A program made the translations under genes and the position numbers. This document shows positions 19,067 to 28,132 of a stretch of 32,338 nt of DNA, piece after piece. The DNA lies in assembly GCA_013540605.1 (NCBI GenBank), contig JABVCK010000002.1:1-32338 (forward strand), in the 5' to 3' direction. The notes below the pieces were generated by a model, which was not told where the DNA came from, ran no database searches, and saw only the letters and a list, made by a program, of their open reading frames with translations. Position 1 is the stretch's first letter. Every line of letters starts with the position of its first letter. The stretch comes from Bacillota bacterium (GTDB taxonomy: Bacteria; Bacillota; Clostridia; Ch29).

Positions 19067-19201
19067 TGTGGATAATATCATCAATTTCCACATTTTATCC
19101 ACACCATCCACATTGTTATCCACAGTGTTTTGCTCCGAAACCCTGTCCGGGGGGAAGGGATGTCCACATCATCCACATTTTTCACATGGAAATTATCAAC
19201 A
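19067..19201. other. DnaA-box cluster in convergent intergenic region
   Basis: Exact TTATCCACA boxes occur at 19075-19067 (minus), 19095-19103 and 19116-19124 (plus). Near-matches lie between and after them: ATTTCCACA 19084, CCATCCACA 19104, ATGTCCACA 19160, TCATCCACA 19169, TTTTTCACA 19178 and TTATCAACA 19193. Those at 19160, 19169 and 19178 are head-to-tail without gaps. The flanks are AT-rich. Both neighbouring genes end here, so no promoter is needed in this region. A role in binding DnaA (titration, reactivation or replication start) is inference. Confidence 0.65.
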
Positions 19202-19237
19202 TAATAAACGCAGTACCAGTATACATAAAATATAGAG

Positions 19238-20305
19238 TTAATAAGAATCCATTTCCATAGAAGCTGCCGCGTTCAGGGACAAGGGACTTATTGTCCCGGT
19301 GATAAGCCTGTAATAGCCTGCGCACCCGATCATGGCCGCGTTATCGGTACATAGTATCCCGGAAGGGTACATGAACTCGTATCCGGCGGCTGTACACCTT
19401 TGCCTCAATTCTTCCCGAAGTCGTCCGTTTGAAGCGACTCCGCCCGCCAGTGTAACCACCCTTTGTCCTGTCTTCCGGGCCGCAGCTACTGTTTTGTCGA
19501 CCAGCACATCCAGCACCGCCTGCTGGAAACTGGCAGCCACATCTGCCCTGTTTACGCTTTCTCCTTTTTGAAGGCAGGTATTGAGGTAATTGAGGACAGC
19601 CGTCTTAAGGCCGCTGAAACTGAAATCAAGGCTTCCGTCCTCCAGATAGGTCCTGGGGAAATCAATAGCCCTGGGATCCCCCTCCCTTGCCAGGGCTTCC
19701 ACCAAGGGGCCTCCCGGATAGCCCAGGTCAAGGGCCCTGGCTACCTTGTCAAAGGCCTCTCCTGCAGCATCATCCCTGGTCCTTCCCAGTATCTCGTATT
19801 TGCCGTATCCCTTTACATGCACCAGGTGGCTGTGCCCGCCGGAAGCCACAAGGGTAATATAGGGCGGCTCCAGCGTTTTGTGCTCGATATAGTTTGCACA
19901 GATATGCCCTTCAATGTGATGGACTCCGACAAGAGGCAGCTTAAGCGCAAAGGCAAGCGCCTTCGCGTGGGATACTCCCACCAGCAGCGCGCCCACCAAC
20001 CCCGGCCCATGGGTAACGGCAACGGCATCTATATCTTCAAACCCAACACCGGCCTCGCTTAAGGCATCGTCTACCACATAATCAATTAATTCCACGTGTT
20101 TTCTTGAGGCGACCTCCGGAACTACTCCCCCGAATTTTCTGTGAAAATCTACCTGCGATGAGATAATATTGGACAGTACGTTTCGCCCGTTTTCCACCAC
20201 GGCACAGGAGGTTTCATCGCATGACGTTTCTATGGATAGAACCTTTATGCTTTTCTTTTCCATTATTTCATTGACTTTGCAGGCCATTTCTTCTATATAG
20301 CTCAT
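19238..20305 (-). CDS. tsaD: tRNA t6A synthase catalytic subunit TsaD
   Basis: Transfers the threonylcarbamoyl group to A37 of tRNAs that read ANN codons, together with TsaB and TsaE. The ASKHA-fold protein (355 aa) has metal-binding HHIEGH (His near 130 and 134), [19 protein letters not shown] and [10 protein letters not shown] chose the ATG at 20305, where AAGGAG lies 7 nt upstream, over the longer frame to 20332. It ends the tsaE-tsaB-rimI-tsaD cluster, 51 nt after rimI. Confidence 0.97.
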   Translation of the reverse strand: MSYIEEMACKVNEIMEKKSIKVLSIETSCDETSCAVVENGRNVLSNIISSQVDFHRKFGGVVPEVASRKHVELIDYVVDDALSEAGVGFEDIDAVAVTHGPGLVGALLVGVSHAKALAFALKLPLVGVHHIEGHICANYIEHKTLEPPYITLVASGGHSHLVHVKGYGKYEILGRTRDDAAGEAFDKVARALDLGYPGGPLVEALAREGDPRAIDFPRTYLEDGSLDFSFSGLKTAVLNYLNTCLQKGESVNRADVAASFQQAVLDVLVDKTVAAARKTGQRVVTLAGGVASNGRLREELRQRCTAAGYEFMYPSGILCTDNAAMIGCAGYYRLITGTISPLSLNAAASMEMDSY

Positions 20306-20356
20306 TTTATTTCTCCTTCTCCAGGATTTCACACATAATATTATACCGTTACCGTC

Positions 20357-20803
20357 CTATACCCTTTTCCACATTATTACTGCATCTTCATTATTATCTG
20401 AATAATAACCCTTTCTAACGCCTGCTTCTAAAAAACCCTTCTTTTTATAAAGCCTGAGAGCTGTATAATTGCTTGCCCTCACCTCGAGGGTAAAGCTTTC
20501 TATGCCTTTGTCTACAGCATAACGGATCATCTCCTCAAGCAGGAGCGACCCAATCCCCTTCGACCTGTACCCGGGATGAACGGCGATGTTGGTTATATGG
20601 GCCTCATCAAGGACGAACCACATGCCGCCGTATGCTATTACCTCGTCCCCAAGCTTTGCTGTCAAGTAATGGGCAAACCTGTTGTTCTTCAGTTCTTGGA
20701 CAAAAGCCTGCCATGACCAGGGAATCGCAAAGCTGGCCTTCTCAATCTCTACAACACCTTCCAGGTCCTCCATGGACATTAGAGATACGACCACCCCGTC
20801 CAT
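20357..20803 (-). CDS. rimI: Ribosomal protein bS18 alanine N-acetyltransferase
   Basis: GNAT-fold acetyltransferase of 148 aa that acetylates the N-terminus of ribosomal protein S18. It has the acetyl-CoA loop HPGYRSKGIGSLLL (about residues 77-90) and the C-terminal ALRLYKKKGFLEAGVRKGYY typical of RimI. The ATG lies 3 nt after the tsaB stop, with its CAGGAG site inside the end of tsaB, so the two are translationally linked. Placement within the t6A cluster supports the RimI call over other GNATs. Confidence 0.92.
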   Translation of the reverse strand: MDGVVVSLMSMEDLEGVVEIEKASFAIPWSWQAFVQELKNNRFAHYLTAKLGDEVIAYGGMWFVLDEAHITNIAVHPGYRSKGIGSLLLEEMIRYAVDKGIESFTLEVRASNYTALRLYKKKGFLEAGVRKGYYSDNNEDAVIMWKRV

Positions 20804-20806
20804 AAA

Positions 20807-21517
20807 CTACTCCTGCGCCCCCTGTTTCTTCTCGTATTCTCTTTCCGCCTGGGATTTCCTGAGGTAGAAAGGGGTAAACTCATTGTATTTGGTCATCAAT
20901 CCCCTTCTGAAGCTTCGTATGGCCAGTTCCGCCAGGGAAGACGCCCTCTGCCTGTCCGCGTTGGGCGGGGCGAACAAAGCCCTGTCTCCCAGGATTTCCT
21001 TTATGTATTCCCTATGAACAGGAACCCCGTCTCCCAAAAATATCACCTTACCACTCATAGCCTTCAGCTCTGTCAACAGCTCCTCTATGGACAGCGCGCT
21101 GTGGTCCTTGATCCGGCAAAGACCGTCCTGTTCCCATCTGTACAGGGCAGTATATACCTGGTTTCTTCTTGCATCCATTATGGGACATATGATCCCGTCA
21201 CAATAGGGCAGGTTGAAGGCCAGCCCGTCAAGGGTAGGTACGCCGACCACCGGTATCCCGAGGGCGTGGGCAAGCCCCTTTGCCGTTGCGGCGCCAATTC
21301 TTAAACCGGTAAACGATCCGGGGCCGCTTGCCACTGCAATTATGTCTATTTCGCTTATATCGGTCCCGCAGCTTTCCAGGATTTCTTCGATTATCGGCAA
21401 TAGGTGTTCAGAATGCGTCTTCCTGTGGTTCAGAATGTATTCAGCCGCCAGCTTATCCCCATCAAGCACAGCAGCGGACGCAACAATGGACGAAGTATCA
21501 ATCGCCAGTACCTTCAT
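20807..21517 (-). CDS. tsaB: t6A complex dimerisation subunit TsaB
   Basis: Inactive paralogue of TsaD that scaffolds the TsaB-TsaD-TsaE complex. The 236-aa protein starts MKVLAIDTSS and has SGPGSFTGLRIGAATAKGLAHAL near residue 65-90 and PIMDARRNQVYTALY, all family hallmarks. I chose the ATG at 21517 (AAAGGAG 9 nt upstream); a TTG at 21523 is too close to the site. It overlaps the end of tsaE by 20 nt. Confidence 0.96.
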   Translation of the reverse strand: MKVLAIDTSSIVASAAVLDGDKLAAEYILNHRKTHSEHLLPIIEEILESCGTDISEIDIIAVASGPGSFTGLRIGAATAKGLAHALGIPVVGVPTLDGLAFNLPYCDGIICPIMDARRNQVYTALYRWEQDGLCRIKDHSALSIEELLTELKAMSGKVIFLGDGVPVHREYIKEILGDRALFAPPNADRQRASSLAELAIRSFRRGLMTKYNEFTPFYLRKSQAEREYEKKQGAQE

Positions 21518-21983
21518 CGGCAATAACTCCTTTCACTAGCTGCTCGTACCTATCCCCCTCGGCCTCTACCTCAATCAGCCTTTTATCCGCATCGCCGGGG
21601 ACAGGGGAGATCCTTATCCATAAACGCTCCGGGGGAAGAAGACCCTTAAGCTTTGAGGCCCATTCAATGACCGAAACACCGGAACCGTACAGCAGCTCTT
21701 CCCCTCCGGTATCGTACAGCCCTTCCTCGCCGTCCAGACGGTAAAGGTCGAAATGGTACATCGGTACCTTCCCGGGATATTCGTTTATCAGCGTAAAGGT
21801 AGGACTGGAAACCGGATAACCGATTTCCATCCCCCGGGCTATACCCTTCGTCAAAAGGGTTTTCCCGGCGCCCAGTTCCCCCTCAAGGCATATTACATCT
21901 CCCGGTTTCAGCAGCCTTCCGACGGTTACGCCAAATTCAAAGGTCTCCGACGGAGAGCTGCTGGTAAAAACATGTTTCATCAT
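21498..21983 (-). CDS. tsaE: t6A complex ATPase TsaE
   Basis: Small P-loop ATPase (161 aa) that drives cycling of the t6A synthase. Walker A GELGAGKT sits near residues 35-42. SSPTFTLINEY and MYHFDLYRL (family signature) follow, and VIEWASKL is near the end. Two ATGs in a row occur at 21983 and 21980, with a weak GGAAG site 12 nt up. First of the overlapping tsaE-tsaB-rimI-tsaD genes; 58 nt separate it from the amidohydrolase upstream, so the latter may be in the same transcript. Confidence 0.95.
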   Translation of the reverse strand: MMKHVFTSSSPSETFEFGVTVGRLLKPGDVICLEGELGAGKTLLTKGIARGMEIGYPVSSPTFTLINEYPGKVPMYHFDLYRLDGEEGLYDTGGEELLYGSGVSVIEWASKLKGLLPPERLWIRISPVPGDADKRLIEVEAEGDRYEQLVKGVIADEGTGD

Positions 21984-22041
21984 TGTATCTCTGCACTTCC
22001 TTATACAGCATATTAATATATTCTATCCCTGCTGCCGGGGT

Positions 22042-23211
22042 TTAATCCCGCTTGAACGCCACCTTGCCGTCTATGATGACGTACGCGGTCCTGGCCGTGT
22101 AGTTGAACGGGTGCCCGTCAAATATGGCAATGTCCGCATCCTTCCCCGGTTTTATGCTTCCCACCCTGTCATCTATACCCGCAATTCTTGCGGCGTTTAT
22201 TGTGATGGCTTCCAGGGCTTTATACTCGTCCATCCCTTCCCTCACAGCCAGGGCTGCGCATACGGGCAGGTACTGAATCGGAATAACCGGATGGTCGGTC
22301 ATTATAGCTATGTCAAGGCCTGCGGCAGCAAGTATTCCCGGTGTTTTGAAGGTCAGGTCCTTAAGCTCATATTTCGGCCGCGATGACAGGCTGGGCCCTA
22401 CCACAAGGCCCCTCCCCTCCTCGACAAGTATCCCGGTAATTTTATGCCCTTCGGTACAGTGATCTATGGTGATGTCGATGTCAAACTCCCGGGCAATCCT
22501 TAAGGCCGTCAGAATATCGTCTGCCCTGTGGGCATGTGCCTTTAGGGGGATTTCCCTTTTCAGCACCCTTGCCAGGGATTCCATCTTCATGTCGAACTCG
22601 GGCTGTTTGTCCTCATCCTTGGCTTTTTCCATCCTGTCCATATACCGTTTAGCTTTCAGCAGCGCTTCCCTCAGTATTGCGGCTGTTGCCATCCGCGTCA
22701 TCGGAGATTGTTTCTTATCGTTGTAGACCCTTTTTGGATTTTCACCGAAGGCGCACTTGATGGCAACGGGGTTTTTTATAACCATATCGTCGATTCTGGT
22801 ACCTACCGTTTTTATGGCTACAAATTCCCCGCCCAGCACATTAGCGCTTCCCGGGCCGGTAACCGCAGTTGTAACACCGCCCTCCACGGCTTCGGCAAAA
22901 CACATATCCAGCGGGTTTATGGCATCGATGGCCCTGAGATGCGGAGTAACAGGATCGGTCATTTCATTGCCGTCTTCACCCTCAAAGCCTATACCGTCCT
23001 CGAATATCCCTATATGGCAGTGGGCATCGATAAATCCGGGGGTTATATACATCCCTTCAGCGTCGATTACCTCGTGCACTTCACCGTTCCTTCTCTCATC
23101 CCAGGCATCTCCTGCCTCCTGTATCTTGCCTTCGTCAACGAGCAAATAGCCTTTGTCGAATACCTGTCCATTCTCCATAGTATAAACCTTGCCATTTTTA
23201 ATTAATAACAT
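22042..23211 (-). CDS. Amidohydrolase (imidazolonepropionase-like)
   Basis: Metal-dependent hydrolase of 389 aa in the amidohydrolase superfamily. The usual pieces are present in order: an N-terminal beta strand domain (LLIKNGKVYTMENG), the metal motif GFIDAHCHIG near residue 65, KAHAHRADDI, TIDHCTEGH and a late Asp in IMTDHPV, then the GSIKPGKDADIAIFDG closing segment. The substrate is unknown; no histidine-degradation genes are nearby. The ATG at 23211 has GGGGGG 8 nt upstream. Confidence 0.85.
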   Translation of the reverse strand: MLLIKNGKVYTMENGQVFDKGYLLVDEGKIQEAGDAWDERRNGEVHEVIDAEGMYITPGFIDAHCHIGIFEDGIGFEGEDGNEMTDPVTPHLRAIDAINPLDMCFAEAVEGGVTTAVTGPGSANVLGGEFVAIKTVGTRIDDMVIKNPVAIKCAFGENPKRVYNDKKQSPMTRMATAAILREALLKAKRYMDRMEKAKDEDKQPEFDMKMESLARVLKREIPLKAHAHRADDILTALRIAREFDIDITIDHCTEGHKITGILVEEGRGLVVGPSLSSRPKYELKDLTFKTPGILAAAGLDIAIMTDHPVIPIQYLPVCAALAVREGMDEYKALEAITINAARIAGIDDRVGSIKPGKDADIAIFDGHPFNYTARTAYVIIDGKVAFKRD

Positions 23212-23232
23212 AACCTCATCCCCCCATTTTTA

Positions 23233-23329
23233 TAGTGGCCAGTGTCTAGTACCTAGCATCTGTGATCTGCCAACTACGAACTACCAACTACCAACTACGA
23301 ACTACGAACTAATACTAGGATCTAGGATC
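23233..23329 (-). repeat. Heptamer-periodic element 6 (14 units)
   Basis: Thirteen 7-nt units plus one 6-nt unit (23310-23315). The core is five gttcgta/gttggta units (minus reading), flanked by gatcaca, gatgcta, ggtacta and two gatccta. Its last base is the first base of the MFS stop codon (23331-23329). It fills the gap between the MFS 3' end and the amidohydrolase start. Confidence 0.9.
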
Positions 23330-24645
23330 TAACTATAGTATATATTTTTGCATCTGGTTTCCTTAACCAGCAGTATACCTGCCACCCCGATGGCTATTGC
23401 AGCCACGCAAAGGGAAAGCGCCTTGAAATAAGCAGCCTGGGAGTATATCCTCGTGCCGTTTGCCATCTGTCCCGCCCAGTTCATATCAAGTACGTATCCC
23501 ATAAGGGGCTGCAGGACAGAAGGCCCCAGAAACCCTCCTATGTTCAGGGTTCCTATAGCTATCCCCGCAATCTCCGGCGGGTTCACTTCCTTGCCTATTG
23601 CCCACGATATTATAAACCCGGGTGCCGTAAATCCCATCAGGAACATCAGGGGATACAATACGGCCACAGGCGGTTTTGCCGTATTCCAGAAGACAAAGGT
23701 TATCCAGATTGCAAGGTAGGACAATCCGTATACAAGGAAGGGGAGCTTTCTCCTTCCCAGCCTGTCGGAAACAACGCCCGCCACCAGACTGCCTATCATC
23801 AATCCGGCCATAGCGGTCATGGTATAGGATGACGCCCTGGTCTTATCGAACCCGTATACCGCCATGAGATAGGGCACACCCCACATACCGGTGAAGGAAA
23901 GGAGTGAACCCGAAAGGCCCGCAAAGGCGATGAATCCGGGCCAGGTCCATTTGTTGGACACCACGGACTTCAACCCTTTGATAACATCAGGTTTAGCGCC
24001 GGCAGCTGCCCTGACCGCTCTGCCCTCAACTTCGGCAATGGACGGGAACCCTATATCCTCCGGTTTGTTCCTTACGATAAGGTAAATCATCCCGGAAAGA
24101 ATAACAGAAATAATTCCTATCACTATAAATACAAATCTCCAACTGAACATTGCAACCGCTATGGCAAGGGGCACTCCTGCCAGGAGCGATCCACCGTTGC
24201 CTATAAATGAAGTTATCCCGGATATGGTTGCAAACTCGCTCTCCCTAAACCACTGGGACTGTATCTTCAAAATAGAAACGAATATGACAGACACCCCAAG
24301 ACCGACAAGGAACCTTCCAACGTAGCCCACATTAATACCCGGGGCTATTCCGAATACGATGGAGCCGGCACCCGCCACCAGGCATCCCATGGTAACCGTC
24401 TTTCTTGCTCCAAGGGTATCCGCAAGAATTCCGGAGGGGATTTGCATGACCATATATATATAGAAGTACATGGCGCCCAGGTTCCCGAGGACGGCCCCCG
24501 TTACCCCGAATTCAGCCATGAGGTTGTCGGCAACTACCGCAGCCGCTATCCTGTGAAAAAACACGATAATGTATGAAACCGACAGTATCCCCCATATCAC
24601 CCAGCGGTACCTCATCAATTGCTTGACCTGCATGTTCTCTTCCAA
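23329..24645 (-). CDS. MFS transporter
   Basis: A 438-aa major facilitator with about 12 membrane segments. The loop 2-3 signature is seen as GILADTLGARKTV (about residues 72-84) and its repeat as VVSDRLGRRKLPF between segments 8 and 9. The substrate is not evident; the layout resembles anion/organic-acid or sugar-phosphate symporters. The start codon is TTG at 24645, supported by AAGGAGG 7 nt upstream. The last codons and stop run into a repeat element. Confidence 0.88.
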   Translation of the reverse strand: MEENMQVKQLMRYRWVIWGILSVSYIIVFFHRIAAAVVADNLMAEFGVTGAVLGNLGAMYFYIYMVMQIPSGILADTLGARKTVTMGCLVAGAGSIVFGIAPGINVGYVGRFLVGLGVSVIFVSILKIQSQWFRESEFATISGITSFIGNGGSLLAGVPLAIAVAMFSWRFVFIVIGIISVILSGMIYLIVRNKPEDIGFPSIAEVEGRAVRAAAGAKPDVIKGLKSVVSNKWTWPGFIAFAGLSGSLLSFTGMWGVPYLMAVYGFDKTRASSYTMTAMAGLMIGSLVAGVVSDRLGRRKLPFLVYGLSYLAIWITFVFWNTAKPPVAVLYPLMFLMGFTAPGFIISWAIGKEVNPPEIAGIAIGTLNIGGFLGPSVLQPLMGYVLDMNWAGQMANGTRIYSQAAYFKALSLCVAAIAIGVAGILLVKETRCKNIYYS

Positions 24646-24661
24646 TGTCTTTCCTCCTTAT

Positions 24662-24703
24662 CTTCAACTACCATCTACGAACTACCAACTACGAACTGCA
24701 ACC
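24662..24703 (-). repeat. Heptamer-periodic element 7 (6 units)
   Basis: Six 7-nt units (gttcgta, gttggta, gatggta type on the minus strand). It supplies the final Cys-Ser-Ser codons and the TAG stop of tex, then extends to within a few bases of the MFS ribosome binding site. Confidence 0.85.
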
Positions 24704-26848
24704 TTTCATCGACAGGGAAATCCTGTTTCTTTTCAGGTCCACATCCAGGACCTTTACTGTTACAATATCCCCCACCGCCACCACATCCATGGGATTCTTC
24801 ACATATTTCTCGCTCATCTGGGATATGTGAACCAGGCCATCCTGGTGAACACCGATATCGACAAAAGCGCCGAAGTCAATGACGTTCCTGACAGTCCCGG
24901 TCAATACCATCCCGGGCTTAAGGTCTTCAAGGGTCATTACTTCCTTGTGAAATAGGGGTCCGGGCATATCTTCCCTCGGATCCCTCCCCGGTTTCCTTAG
25001 CTCGTTAATTATATCCCTCAGGGTAGGAATCCCTATACCCAGTTCCGACGCCATCCGGACCAAATCAACGCCATCGAGTTCATCCCTCAGCCTTTTGATA
25101 TCCTCACCCGTCATGGTATCAAGATTGAACCCCAATCTGCTGATCAGTTCCCGCGCTGCCGGATAGGACTCCGGGTGAACCGCAGTGGAATCAAGTATGT
25201 TGGCGGGATTATCCACCCTCAAAAAACCTGCGCACTGGACATAGGTCTGTTCTCCCAGCCTCTTGACCTTGAGCAGCTGGTCCCTGCTGCTGAAACGCCC
25301 CACCTCTTCCCTCATAGCCACAATATTCTTGGCCACTGCCGAGCTTATGCCCGATATATACTGGAGCAGTGAAACCGATGCTGTGTTCAAGTCCACCCCA
25401 ACGCTGTTGACGCAGTCCTCCACCACTGCGCAGAGGGTATCGGACAGCCTTTTCTGGTTTACATCATGCTGGTACTGGCCTACCCCCACGTGCTTGGGAT
25501 CGATTTTCACGAGTTCCGCCAGCGGGTCCTGCAGCCTTCGTCCGATCGATATGGCCCCCCGCAGCGATACGTTTATATCCGGGTATTCCTCCGAACCCAG
25601 CTTTGAGGCAGAATAGACCGACGCGCCGGCTTCATTTACAATAACATATCTGACGTCCCGTTCAATCTCGCCCAGAAGCTCAGCGACAAAGGCCTCTGAT
25701 TCTCTAGACGCAGTGCCATTCCCAATGGCAATGAGATCCACTTCGTGCTTCTCTATTAGTCTCTTCAGCACCTGTTTTGACTTGCCAATTTCGGACTGCG
25801 GCGGCGTCGGATAAACGGTTGTGGTATCAAGGAGCTTTCCTGTGGAATCCACTACGGCAATCTTGCAGCCTGTCCTGAATGCCGGGTCAAAACCCATCAC
25901 CGTTTTACCCTTTACCGGGGCCTGCATCAGCAGGTTTTTCAGGTTTATTCCAAACACCTTGATCGCCTGTTCTTCCGCCTTCTCGGTAAGGTTATTCCTT
26001 ACCTCCCTCTCGATTGATGGGGCGATCAATCTCCTGTACGCATCATCGGCCGCTGCCTTAATAAAGGGTAGGGATATGCTGGACCTGTTCGTAATCATCC
26101 TGCTGTTTATAATATCCAATATTTCCTCGGCAGGCGCCTCAACCTTCACAGAGAGGTATTCCTCCTTCTCTCCCCGGTTGATTGCCAGCACCCTGTGGGG
26201 AACAATGGATTTCACCGGTTCGCTGAAATCGTAGTACATCTGGTAATCCGATACTTCGTCCCTGGTTCCCTTGACCACAACCACACCCCTGCTCATGGTC
26301 TTCTCCCTGATTATCTTTCTCAGGTCGGCATCGTCGGATATGGTTTCAGCTATAATATCCTGTGCTCCTGCCAGGGCTTCCTGGGGAGTATTCACTTCCT
26401 TTTCAGCATCTACGTAGGCCAGTGCAATTTCTTCCAGGTTCCCTTCGGTCAACTGCTGCCCCATTATGATATCGGCAAGGGGCTCCAGGCCTTTCTCCCT
26501 GGCCATCGTCGCCCTGGTCCTCCTCTTGGGCCGGAACGGCCTGTATATGTCCTCCACTTCCTGCAAGGTTTCGGCTTTCCTTACCTTTTCTTCTATTTCA
26601 GGGGTGAGTTTTTCCTGTTCCGCTATAAGCCTTATCACTTCATCCTTCCTGTTTTCCAGGTTTCTCAGGTATGTAAGCCTGTCGGCAAGCTCCCTCAGCA
26701 CATCGTCGCCCAGGCTTCCGGTGGCTTCTTTCCGGTAACGGGCAATGAAGGGTATGGTATTCCCCTCATCTATGAGTTTTATTGTATTCTCCACCTGAAA
26801 CCGCTTGAGATTGAATTCTTCACACAACCTGTTGATAACGACTTCCAT
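24689..26848 (-). CDS. tex: Tex-family RNA-binding protein
   Basis: Conserved nucleic-acid-binding protein with roles in transcription. The 719-aa order is typical: N-terminal helical domain (FNLKRFQVENTIKLIDEGNTIPFIARYRKE), YqgF-like RNase H fold (VMGFDPAFRTGCKIAVVD), helix-hairpin-helix (LNTASVSLLQYISGIS) and a C-terminal S1 domain (GMVLTGTVRNVIDFGAFVDIGVHQDGLVHISQMS). I set the start at ATG 26848, with AAAGGAG 7 nt upstream; a longer frame to 26935 merely translates repeat element 8. The C-terminus ends in repeat-encoded residues. Confidence 0.96.
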   Translation of the reverse strand: MEVVINRLCEEFNLKRFQVENTIKLIDEGNTIPFIARYRKEATGSLGDDVLRELADRLTYLRNLENRKDEVIRLIAEQEKLTPEIEEKVRKAETLQEVEDIYRPFRPKRRTRATMAREKGLEPLADIIMGQQLTEGNLEEIALAYVDAEKEVNTPQEALAGAQDIIAETISDDADLRKIIREKTMSRGVVVVKGTRDEVSDYQMYYDFSEPVKSIVPHRVLAINRGEKEEYLSVKVEAPAEEILDIINSRMITNRSSISLPFIKAAADDAYRRLIAPSIEREVRNNLTEKAEEQAIKVFGINLKNLLMQAPVKGKTVMGFDPAFRTGCKIAVVDSTGKLLDTTTVYPTPPQSEIGKSKQVLKRLIEKHEVDLIAIGNGTASRESEAFVAELLGEIERDVRYVIVNEAGASVYSASKLGSEEYPDINVSLRGAISIGRRLQDPLAELVKIDPKHVGVGQYQHDVNQKRLSDTLCAVVEDCVNSVGVDLNTASVSLLQYISGISSAVAKNIVAMREEVGRFSSRDQLLKVKRLGEQTYVQCAGFLRVDNPANILDSTAVHPESYPAARELISRLGFNLDTMTGEDIKRLRDELDGVDLVRMASELGIGIPTLRDIINELRKPGRDPREDMPGPLFHKEVMTLEDLKPGMVLTGTVRNVIDFGAFVDIGVHQDGLVHISQMSEKYVKNPMDVVAVGDIVTVKVLDVDLKRNRISLSMKGCSS

Positions 26849-26866
26849 AACCATTCTCCTTTCATA

Positions 26867-26943
26867 GATCGCAGGTGCCAGATTATAGTTCGTAGTTGGT
26901 AGTTGGTAGTTCGTAGTTCCCAGATCACAGATCACAGGTATCC
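26867..26943 (+). repeat. Heptamer-periodic element 8 (11 units)
   Basis: Eleven unbroken 7-nt units from gatcgca to ggtatcc, with the tandem gttcgta/gttggta core also seen in elements 6 and 7. It begins 4 nt upstream of the tex ribosome site and is followed by the GGGGGACGGTTCT repeat. Confidence 0.9.
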
Positions 26944-26951
26944 GAGTTAGA

Positions 26952-26985
26952 AAGACAGGGGTAGAAAGACAGGGGGACGGTTCTC
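26952..26985. repeat. GACAGGGG...GGGGACGGTTCT interspersed repeat
   Basis: AAAGACAGGGG occurs twice in tandem and then continues into GGGGACGGTTCT. The same GGGGACGGTTCT occurs at 392-403. From memory, this motif is dispersed in many Clostridia and is often next to REP-associated (Y1) transposase genes. No transposase is present here. Both copies lie beside a heptamer element. Confidence 0.55.
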
Positions 26986-27000
26986 TTGATATATTCTCCC

Positions 27001-27029
27001 AAAAAAAGATACCGCTAGGCAGTATCTTT
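27001..27029 (-). terminator. Terminator of secA-prfB
   Basis: AAAGATAC (27005-27012) pairs with GTATCTTT (27022-27029), and seven T residues follow on the minus strand. The prfB stop codon lies in the loop. Confidence 0.8.
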
Positions 27030-28119
27030 CCGGGACTTCAGATAAGCAAATATGAATTCATCCAGGTCTCCGTCCATCACTCTGCTCACATTCCCTATCT
27101 CAACGTTTGTCCTGTGGTCCTTAACCAGGCTGTAAGGATGGAAGACATAGGACCTTATCTGGCTGCCCCATGCTATCTGGCTGTATTCTCCCTTGATGTC
27201 CTCGATTGTCTCCTTCTGCTCCTGCTCTTTTATCTCTAGAAGCTTTGCCTTCAGCATCTTCATTGCGGTTTCCCTGTTGCTGTGCTGTGACCTTTCGTTC
27301 TGGCACTGGACCACTATACCCGTTGGGATATGCGTAATCCTTATCGCGGATTCCGTCTTGTTAACATGCTGCCCCCCGGCCCCGCTTGACCTGTAGGTAT
27401 CTATCTTCAAATCATCGGGATTAATATTTATCTCCACGTCATTGTCCAGTTCAGGCATTACAGCCACAGAGGCAAAGGAAGTATGCCTCCTGCCCGAAGC
27501 GTCAAAGGGAGATATCCTTACAAGCCTGTGCACTCCCTTCTCCGATTTCAGGTATCCGTATGCGTTTTCTCCTTCTACCATAAGGGTGGCGCTTTTAATG
27601 CCGCCCTCGTCATCACTGAGGATATCCAACACCTTAACCCTGTAGCCCTTGTTTTCAGCCCACCGGGTATACATCCTCATAAGCATTTCCGCCCAGTCCT
27701 GGGCTTCCAGTCCTCCGGCACCCGAGTGCAGCGAAAGTATTGCATTGCTGCGGTCATATTTTCCGTCCAATAGGGTTTCAATTTTCAGCTCCTCCAGGTT
27801 CTTCACAAACCTTTCAAAGGCTCCTTCAACCTCCGCAGCCAGAGAAGCATCCTCAGAGGCAAGCTCAATCAGCACCCTGAGGTCGTCATACTCCGCCTTA
27901 ATATTATCAAACTTATCAACCTTGGATTTAAAGGATTTCAGCTGTTCAATAACCTTTGCAGCCTTCTCGCTGTCATTCCAAAAATCCGGTTGAGCCATCT
28001 CCTCTTCCAATTCCCTTATACGCGAAGCGCTGTTATCCACGTCAAAGGGAAGCCCTCATTTCCTTAACCTGGTTTTCCAGGTCTTCAATTTGCTGCTGAT
28101 ACTGTTCCAGTTCAAGCAC
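27015..28119 (-). CDS. prfB: Peptide chain release factor 2 (programmed +1 frameshift)
   Basis: Releases finished proteins at UGA and UAA. The gene has a 25-codon first part starting at GTG 28119 (AAGGAG 9 nt upstream) and reading MLELEQYQQQ...RASL. It then reaches CTT TGA C at 28047-28041, where a +1 shift is needed. The second frame continues as DVDNSAS... to 27015, for 367 aa in all. The codon-recognition SPF is at about 203-205 and the catalytic GGQ at about 248-250. Low RF2 favours the shift, so the protein controls its own level. It lies 13 nt after secA, the classic order. Confidence 0.96.
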
Positions 28120-28132
28120 AAACCATCACTCC

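Noticed and set aside
19067-19201. The chromosomal origin itself
   Set aside because: The neighbours are bioY and tsaD, not dnaA, dnaN, rpmH or gyrB, and no clear unwinding element with DnaA-trios was found. I report it only as a DnaA-box cluster.
26849-26935. N-terminal extension of Tex
   Set aside because: It is only the translation of heptamer element 8 (TTNYQLPTTNYN-like peptide), and the true ribosome site lies between it and ATG 26848.
27015-28119. A frameshift mutation or sequencing error in prfB
   Set aside because: The break is at CTT TGA C, the programmed site of bacterial RF2, and both parts have the expected lengths and motifs.
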